From Anomaloglossus baeobatrachus (taxonomy: Eukaryota; Chordata; Amphibia; Anura; Aromobatidae), in NCBI RefSeq assembly GCF_048569485.1, contig NC_134364.1, forward strand, positions 126,699,081 through 126,763,080: 64,000 nt of DNA, read 5' to 3'. A program made the position numbers and the translations under genes. Numbering within the stretch: position 1 is the first letter of the stretch; each line of letters opens with the position of its first letter. The notes below the pieces were generated by a model. The model was not told where the DNA came from. It ran no database searches and saw nothing but the letters and a program-made list of their open reading frames with translations. Below, one piece after another: positions 56,188 through 64,000 of this stretch.

Positions 56188-56690
56188 GACCCTTGGCAGA
56201 TCTCTCCAGTTTGACCTCAGCCCTTCCCCCACCCTGCAGCCAGAACAATGGCCGCATCCGGTTAGCACCTCTTGTTAAATGCTCATGCAGCTTTACTTTC
56301 TCCTCTTCACCTCTCTTTAAATACTTTCATGCCTCCTTGAGTTTCTGGGCGCAGAGTCTTGGAGTGCAGACATGGGGGAGGGGTGTGTCGCTATTCACCT
56401 GAGGTAAATGATTGTTTTCTAGGATGACAGACTAATGTTCTGTGGTGCAACTTAAGCAGCTGTGTACAGATACAGTCTATAATGAACCTTTCTGCTGAGG
56501 GGCGGCTACTGCGGGGAGGAAGCCAAAATGTGTGGAGATCTCGGGACCGTGAGGGCATTGTATGATGGCTGCTCCTCCTCAGCACCGACAGCCTGACATG
56601 TGAGAAATAGGGATATCTCATTGAGAAAACAATGGCCACCCTACAGTCGGGGGGACCCACCGCTCCCCCAACAGTCATTGGGGATCCTTT
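56188..56690. other. No recognised feature; possible Toll-like receptor upstream region
   Basis: Apparently single-copy sequence. On the minus strand a TATTTAAAG box lies near 56310-56325, upstream of the receptor gene, but no first exon can be assigned. Confidence 0.35.
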
Positions 56691-57665
56691 TGGGGAGATA
56701 AGGTATGCACACCAGTGACTATGGAAGGGGAATACATGGAATAGCAGAAACTGCTGTGTGAATACTGACATGAAAAATTCAATAGCTATTTGTTAGAATG
56801 AAATGTGAAAAATGGAACCTGCATTACTGCCATGAATATATGAATAAAGAGAAATTTAGCTACTGAATTGATCAATGCAGAAGAGCCCCAACACTACGCC
56901 AAAGTATTTCTCTACGTTGGGGTCCCTAGCTTGTGTGTGTCCTCTCATGCAGTTAAAAAACTTACCGTGTATGGGACGCTGAGACCCAGGCTATATATGC
57001 GTATAATGTGGATTGGCAATAGGTGTGTATGGGGAGGGTTCACAAACGAAAAAACTACTAACATTAAGGAATAACGTTTGGAACTCCATTCTATGTCTGA
57101 ACTGGGTGCAAAAAACCTAAAAAGCATCACTATGGGGAGATAAGGTATTCACACAGCAGTTTCTGCTATTCCATGTATTCCCCTTCCATAGTCACTGGTG
57201 TGCATACCTTATCTCCCCATAGTGATGTTTTTTAGGTTTTTTGCACCCAGTTCAGACATAGAATGGAGTTCCAAACGTTATTCCTTAATGTTAGTAGTTT
57301 TTTCGTTTGTGAACCCTCCACATACACACCTATTGCCAATCCACATTATACGCATATATAGCCTGGGTCTCAGCGTCCCATACACGGTAAGTTTTTTAAC
57401 TGCATGAGAGGACACACACAAGCTAGGGACCCCAACGTAGAGAAATACTTTGGCGTAGTGTTGGGGCTCTTCTGCATTGATCAATTCAGTAGCTAAATTT
57501 CTCTTTATTCATATATTCATGGCAGTAATGCAGGTTCCATTTTTCACATTTCATTCTAACAAATAGCTATTGGATTTTTCATGTCAGTATTCACACAGCA
57601 GTTTCTGCTATTCCATGTATTCCCCTTCCATAGTCACTGGTGTGCATACCTTATCTCCCCATAGT
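56691..57665. repeat. Long inverted repeat, ~456-bp arms, nearly identical
   Basis: Arm 56691-57146 and arm 57206-57665 are near-identical reverse complements separated by 59 bases. For example, GGGGAGATAAGGT occurs inward at 57134 and its complement at 57206. A ~145-bp direct copy of the 57147-57288 segment follows at about 57589-57733. The arms encode mirrored 69-aa frames, which are by-products. Likely a foldback element or an inverted duplication; no terminal motif identifies a family. Confidence 0.85.
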
Positions 57666-57761
57666 GATGTTTTTTAGGTTTTTTGCACCCAGTTCAGACA
57701 TAGAATGGAGTTCCAAACGTTATTCCTTAATATTGGGGATCCTTTGACTGCCCTTTGTTAA

Positions 57762-58378
57762 AGGGAACCTGTCACCAGATTTGGGGCCTATAAGCTGCAG
57801 CCACCACCAGCGGGCTCTTATATACAGCATTCTAACATACTCTATATAAGAGCCCAGGCCGCTGTGTAGAACGTAAAAATCACTTTATAATACTCACCTA
57901 AACCGTCAGTGCAGACTGGTCGGATGGGTGTCTCCATTCTCCAGTAGCGGCGCCTCCTCTTTCGGCCATCTTTGTCCTCCTTCTTCTGAGGCCTGGGTGC
58001 GTGACACATCCTACATCACGTCATGCACACTAGCCAGCATTGAGGTCCTGAGCAGGGTAGATGACAGTATTGTAGTGCGCCTGCGCAGGACCTCAATGCC
58101 GGCCTGTGTGGATGATGTAGGACGCGTCATGCACCCATGCTTCAGAAGAAGGAGGACAAAAATGGCCAAAAGAGGAGGCACCGGTACCGGAGAATGAAGC
58201 CACCCGTCTGACCAGTCTGCACCGTACCGCCCCTTAGGTGAGACTTATAAAGTGATTTTTACTTTCTACACAGCGGCCTGGGCTTTTATATACAGGATGT
58301 TAGAATGCTGTACAGTATATAAGAGCTCACTGGTGGTGGCCGCCGTTTATGGTCACCAAATTTGGTGACAGGCTCCCT
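57762..58378. mobile_element. piggyBac-like MITE (TTAA target site)
   Basis: The ends AGGGAACCTGTCACCA and TGGTGACAGGCTCCCT are inverted; TTAA flanks both sides (57758-57761 and 58379-58382). Arms continue inward with TATATACAGCATTCTAACAT, AAAATCACTTTATAA and GGACCTCAATGC. A TTAA duplication is the piggyBac signature. Non-coding. Confidence 0.85.
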
Positions 58379-58382
58379 TTAA

Positions 58383-60160
58383 TGAGGACTAGAATTGGTA
58401 CAACTCGATTTGCAGGACCCAGTCCATCGGCCACATCACTAATCTGTGACCGTGGATGGAGCTCTCTGAATCACCTCTTCTTGGCGCCTCGTTTGATTAT
58501 CTGGCCTGGCGTGACTTCATCATTGCGGGATAACGCACATGTGACAATCGCACCAGGCCGCCTAATCATAAGGAAAGCATGGATGCTTGCCGGGTTTATT
58601 GGCCGGCCGATGATATGATACGCTGCCAATAACACGATGCTGAATGGAGGCAGATCATTGTGTAATCCACTGCGTGGTCATTTAGTCCTAGAGATCAGTC
58701 GGTCACACACGATCTACAAACAGCATTTACCTCAAATGATTCATTATTGTGGGCTGTGCAGCTGTCAGGGGAGGACATGGAACCACGTGATCCGTGTTTT
58801 ATCGGGTTGGAAAGTCCGGAATCTTCATCTTCAGCCAGAACTCAAATTTTCACTGAAAAAGATGGAAATCATCAACCAATCAGAGTCCAGATCCTCAGAC
58901 ATTCTGGAATTTTTAGACATGGTCTTATGCAAATATATGTGTTACCCATAGCAACCCATCAAATTACCGCCACCATGAGAGGTTGTCACAACTCCGCCCC
59001 CTGTTAGTGACATTTCGATGTCGTGATCACATCGGATGAAATTGAGAAGAATCTGGACTCCTCAGGACCTGATATGTGAAACCAAAGACTCCTACACTAT
59101 TTGGCCATGAACAGCTGCACCTCCGGAGATTAACCACTTCATCCCTGATTGACATAATTTAGAGGATTTCTATGTAAATGGCTAGAAAGCAATGAAGCCG
59201 CCTTAAGGGACTGATGGAAGCCAAAACCTGAAATGCCTGTCTGTCAGGCAGTAAGTAGGTGAAGATGTCTGCCCCCTCCAAATACTAAGGGTTAAGGTTA
59301 ATCGAGGGAGAAGTGACGATACACAGGATTATGCCCACGTACAAGACCACGCCGCCTCACGGCGTCCTGAATACAGAAATCTTCATGGTTACGTAGAGTT
59401 CCACCAAGATGCACTGGTGGGTTATTACGAAGGAACAGATGCGAAGACCTTCACGCTCCGGGAATGTGGGAAGTTTACAGTCAGCCACATCTGGGAACAC
59501 TTGGGTCTTATTACTGTGGAAATGTCACGTCACTGACACTTTGCGGTGGCGCCTCCCACACAACATGAGCCAGTCGGTCACACAAAGCGAAGTAGGCGTA
59601 ATAAGTCTTCACACCCAGCAATTTGCGTGCTTTACAAAGACGGCAGACGGCGAAAAGGTCCTGGGTGGAATCTGATTATTGTCATTGTGACAATGGGACA
59701 GGTTCTACCGGAGTAATGGGAAAAATCAAAACAGGGAAACGAGGGGCTCCGACATTGTTACACCTCGCCTGACAGTTATAATATTGGAGAGATCAGCAGC
59801 GGGGGGCCCCATTTATCAGGAAACTGCAGGACTCTGCAGGCAAATGATAAGTGCAGACAGAGCAAACGTCCTGAGAAAAATGACTGTGCCCTAAATGACG
59901 TCACATCTCCGGCTTGTGACTGCCATCATCAGCTAGAAATGGCGATGGTGGGCATCACATTGGGAAATGAAAAGTGTTAACATGATGATGGAATATGGGA
60001 GCAAGGATCCCGGTATACACTGCAGAATTTAACCCTCAGGAGCTGTCGCTCTTCACTATACCCACCCCTCACCTCCGCCTAAGTAGGACCCAAGAAAAAA
60101 ACCAGAAGCAACTATATTACATATTATTACGGGCCAGCAAAGATTTCCATGACAAAGAGT
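58383..60160. other. Apparently single-copy sequence, no gene recognised
   Basis: Nearly 1.8 kb with short, unconvincing open frames, no tandem repeat and no terminal inverted repeat that I can see. May hold regulatory or unique intergenic sequence. Confidence 0.45.
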
Positions 60161-60165
60161 CAGAA

Positions 60166-63100
60166 GCATATCTACAGAGGCATATCTACAGGAGTATATC
60201 TACAGGAGTATATCTACAGGAGTATATCTACAGGAGTATATCTACAGGAGTATATCTACAAGAGTATATCTACAGGAGTATATCTACAGGAGTATATCTA
60301 CAGGAGTATATCTACAGGAGTATATCTACAGGACTATATCTACAGGAGTATATCTACAGGAGTATATCTACAGGAGTATATCTACAGGACTATATCTACA
60401 AGAGTATATCTACAGGACTATATCTACAGGAGTATATCTACAAAGGCATATCTACAGGAGTATATCTACAGGACTATATCTACAGGAGTATATCTACAGG
60501 AGTATATCTACAGGAGTATATCTACAGGACTATATCTACAGGAGTATATCTACAGGAGTATATCTACAGGAGTATATCTACAGGAGTATATCTACAGGAG
60601 TATATCTACAGGAGTATATCTACAGGAGTATATCTACAGGAGTATATCTACAGGACTATATCTACAGGAGTATATCTACAGGACTATATCTACAAGAGTA
60701 TATCTACAGGACTATATCTACAGGAGTATATCTACAGGAGTATATCTACAGGACTATATCTACAGGACTATATCTACAGGACTATATCTACAGGAGTATA
60801 TCTACAGGACTATATCTACAGGAGTATATCTACAGGAGTATATCTACAAGAGTATATCTACAGGAGTATATCTACAGGAGTATATCTACAGGAGTATATC
60901 TACAGGACTATATCTACAGGAGTATATCTACAGGAGTATATCTACAGGAGTATATCTACAGGAGTATATCTACAGGACTATATCTACAAGAGTATATCTA
61001 CAGGACTATATCTACAGGAGTATATCTACAAAGGCATATCTACAGGAGTATATCTACAGGACTATATCTACAGGAGTATATCTACAGGAGTATATCTACA
61101 GGAGTATATCTACAGGACTATATCTACAGGAGTATATCTACAGGAGTATATCTACAGGAGTATATCTACAGGAGTATATCTACAGGAGTATATCTACAAG
61201 AGTATATCTACAGGAGTATATCTACAGGAGTATATCTACAGGAGTATATCTACAGGAGTATATCTACAGGACTATATCTACAGGAGTATATCTACAGGAG
61301 TATATCTACAGGACTATATCTACAGGAGTATATCTACAGGAGTATATCTACAGGAGTATATCTACAGGACTATATCTACAGGACTATATCTACAGGACTA
61401 TATCTACAGGAGTATATCTACAGGAGTATATCTACAGGACTATATCTACAGAAGAATATCTACAGGAGTATATCTACAAGAGTATATCTACAGGACTATA
61501 TCTACAGGAGTATATCTACAGGAGTATATCTACAAGAGTATAACTACAAGACTATATCTACAGGAGTATATCTACAGGACTATATCTACAGGACTATATC
61601 TACAAGAGTATATCTACAGGAGTATATCTACAGGACTATATCTACAGGAGTATATCTACAGGACTATATCTACAGGACTATATCTACAGGACTATATCTA
61701 CAGGACTATATCTACAAGAGTATATCTACAGGAGTATATCTACAGGACTATATCTACAGAGGCATATCTACAAGAGTATATCTACATGAGTATATCTATA
61801 GGAGTATATCTACAGGAGTATATCTACAAGAGTATATCTACAGGAGTATATCTACAGGACTATATCTACAGAAGAATATCTACAGGAGTATATCTACAAG
61901 AGTATATCTACAGGACTATATCTACAGGAGTATATCTACAGGAGTATATCTACAAGAGTATAACTACAAGACTATATCTACAGGAGTATATCTACAGGAG
62001 TATATCTACAGGAGTATATCTACAGGAGTATATCTACAGGAGTATATCTACAAGAGTATAACTACAAGACTATATCTACAGGAGTATATCTACAGGACTA
62101 TATCTACAAGAGTATATCTACAGGAGTATATCTACAGGACTATATCTACAAGAGTATATCTACAGGAGTATATCTACAGGACTATATCTACAGGAGTATA
62201 TCTACAGGAGTATATCTACAGGACTATATCTACAAGAGTATATCTACAGGAGTATATCTACAGGACTATATCTACAAGAGTATATCTACAGGAGTATATC
62301 TACAGGAGTATATCTACAGGACTATATCTACAGGACTATATCTACAAGAGTATATCTACAGGAGTATATCTACAAGAGTATAACTACAAGACTATATCTA
62401 CAGGAGTATATCTACAGGAGTATATCTACAGGACTATATCTACAGGAGTATATCTACAAGAGTATAACTACAAGACTATATCTACAGGAGTATATCTACA
62501 AGACTATATCTACAAGAGTATATCTACAGGAGTATATCTACAGGACTATATCTACAAGAGTATATCTACAGGAGTATATCTACAGGACTATATCTACAGG
62601 AGTATATCTACAAGAGTATATCTACAAGAGTATAACTACAAGACTATATCTACAGGAGTATATCTACAGGACTATATCTACAAGAGTATATCTACAGGAG
62701 TATATCTACAGGACTATATCTACAAGAGTATATCTACAGGAGTATATCTACAGGACTATATCTACAGGAGTATATCTACAGGAGTATATCTACAGGACTA
62801 TATCTACAAGAGTATATCTACAGGAGTATATCTACAGGACTATATCTACAAGAGTATATCTACAGGAGTATATCTACAGGAGTATATCTACAGGACTATA
62901 TCTACAGGACTATATCTACAAGAGTATATCTACAGGAGTATATCTACAAGAGTATAACTACAAGACTATATCTACAGGAGTATATCTACAGGAGTATATC
63001 TACAGGACTATATCTACAGGAGTATATCTACAAGAGTATAACTACAAGACTATATCTACAGGAGTATATCTACAAGACTATATCTACAAGAGTATATCTA

Positions 63101-64000
63101 CAGGAGTATATCTACAGGACTATATCTACAAGAGTATATCTACAGGAGTATATCTACAGGACTATATCTACAGGAGTATATCTACAAGAGTATATCTACA
63201 AGAGTATAACTACAAGACTATATCTACAGGAGTATATCTACAGGACTATATCTACAAGAGTATATCTACAGGAGTATATCTACAGGACTATATCTACAAG
63301 AGTATATCTACAGGAGTATATCTACAGGACTATATCTACAAGAGTATATCTACAGGAGTATATCTACAGGACTATATCTACAAGAGTATATCTACAGGAG
63401 TATATCTACAGGACTATATCTACAGGAGTATATCTACAGGAGTATATCTACAGGACTATATCTACAAGAGTATATCTACAGGAGTATATCTACAGGACTA
63501 TATCTACAAGAGTATATCTACAGGAGTATATCTACAGGAGTATATCTACAGGACTATATCTACAGGAGTATATCTACAAGAGTATATCTACAGGAGTATA
63601 TCTACAAGAGTATAACTACAAGACTATATCTACAGGAGTATATCTACAGGAGTATATCTACAGGACTATATCTACAGGAGTATATCTACAAGAGTATATC
63701 TACAGGAGTATATCTACAAGAGTATAACTACAAGACTATATCTACAGGAGTATATCTACAGGAGTATATCTACAGGACTATATCTACAGGAGTATATCTA
63801 CAAGAGTATAACTACAAGACTATATCTACAGGAGTATATCTACAAGACTATATCTACAAGAGTATATCTACAGGAGTATATCTACAGGACTATATCTACA
63901 AGAGTATATCTACAGGAGTATATCTACAGGACTATATCTACAGGAGTATATCTACAAGAGTATATCTACAAGAGTATAACTACAAGACTATATCTACAGG
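60166..64000 (+). repeat. 14-bp minisatellite (TATATCTACAGGAG)n, runs off the window
   Basis: More than 270 units of TATATCTACAGGAG with variants ending GGACT, AAGAG or AAGACT and a TATAACTACAAG form. All are exactly 14 bp, so phase never slips. Higher-order copies are visible: the AAGGCATATC variant at 60441 and 61029 (588 bp = 42 units), GAAGAATATC at 61451 and 61871 (420 bp), and TAACTACAAG marks offset by 574 bp and 770 bp (41 and 55 units) after 62380. Frames such as YLQEYIYRSISTGV come from three units (42 bp). Confidence 0.97.

Noticed and set aside
56310-56325. TATTTAAAG box as Toll-like receptor promoter
   Set aside because: A single AT-rich box with no first exon, donor or initiator to support it.
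59995-62061. 688-aa frame with YLQEYIYRSISTG repeats
   Set aside because: Three 14-bp units make 42 bp and 14 residues; simple translation of the array.
60166-64000. CRISPR-like regular repeats
   Set aside because: No distinct spacers, no cas genes, and clear vertebrate context; plain minisatellite. The same holds for all other arrays here.

Overview
The window reads as a repeat-choked stretch of a vertebrate genome, most likely a frog or another amphibian with a large genome. Three things point that way: a single-exon Toll-like receptor of the TLR1/TLR2 family that looks most like TLR14/18; CR1- and L2-type LINEs beside many PIF/Harbinger-like, hAT, mariner and piggyBac-like DNA transposons; and very long minisatellites. 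There is no bacterial-type operon, CRISPR array, tRNA or rRNA that I can see. The only host gene I can support is the Toll-like receptor at 52196-54703, minus strand.

Layout. 1-2103: 3' part of a fossil LTR retroelement. 2104-17800: a mariner transposon split by a hAT element (hAT-A), itself split by a second hAT (hAT-B) that carries a second hAT-A copy; target-site duplications support this four-level nest. 17900-25480: Harbinger-like MITEs, a large inverted repeat holding a probable solo LTR, a 29-bp minisatellite, a LINE tail, and an inverted element holding a 48-bp array with a hammerhead-ribozyme-like core. 24940-45722: one minus-strand CR1-type LINE blown up to about 20 kb. Four minisatellites (38, 25, 31 and 22 bp units) each sit at a different part of its reverse-transcriptase reading frame; a complete-looking LTR element lies inside the 31-bp array, and two MITEs also interrupt the LINE. 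45814-51271: nested MITEs, a polypyrimidine tract, a possible promoter with a tiny first exon, and two more MITEs. 52196-54731: the Toll-like receptor exon with a splice acceptor just upstream. 55217-58382: MITEs and a long young inverted repeat. 60166-64000: a 14-bp minisatellite that runs off the window.

The recurring theme is tandem-repeat growth seeded inside transposons. Most long open frames here are by-products of stop-free repeat units, not genes. The two most unusual signals are the CR1 copy with four separate minisatellites in its coding motifs, and the 48-bp array whose units resemble hammerhead ribozymes. All assignments were made by eye from motifs and from known family features; no database search was possible.
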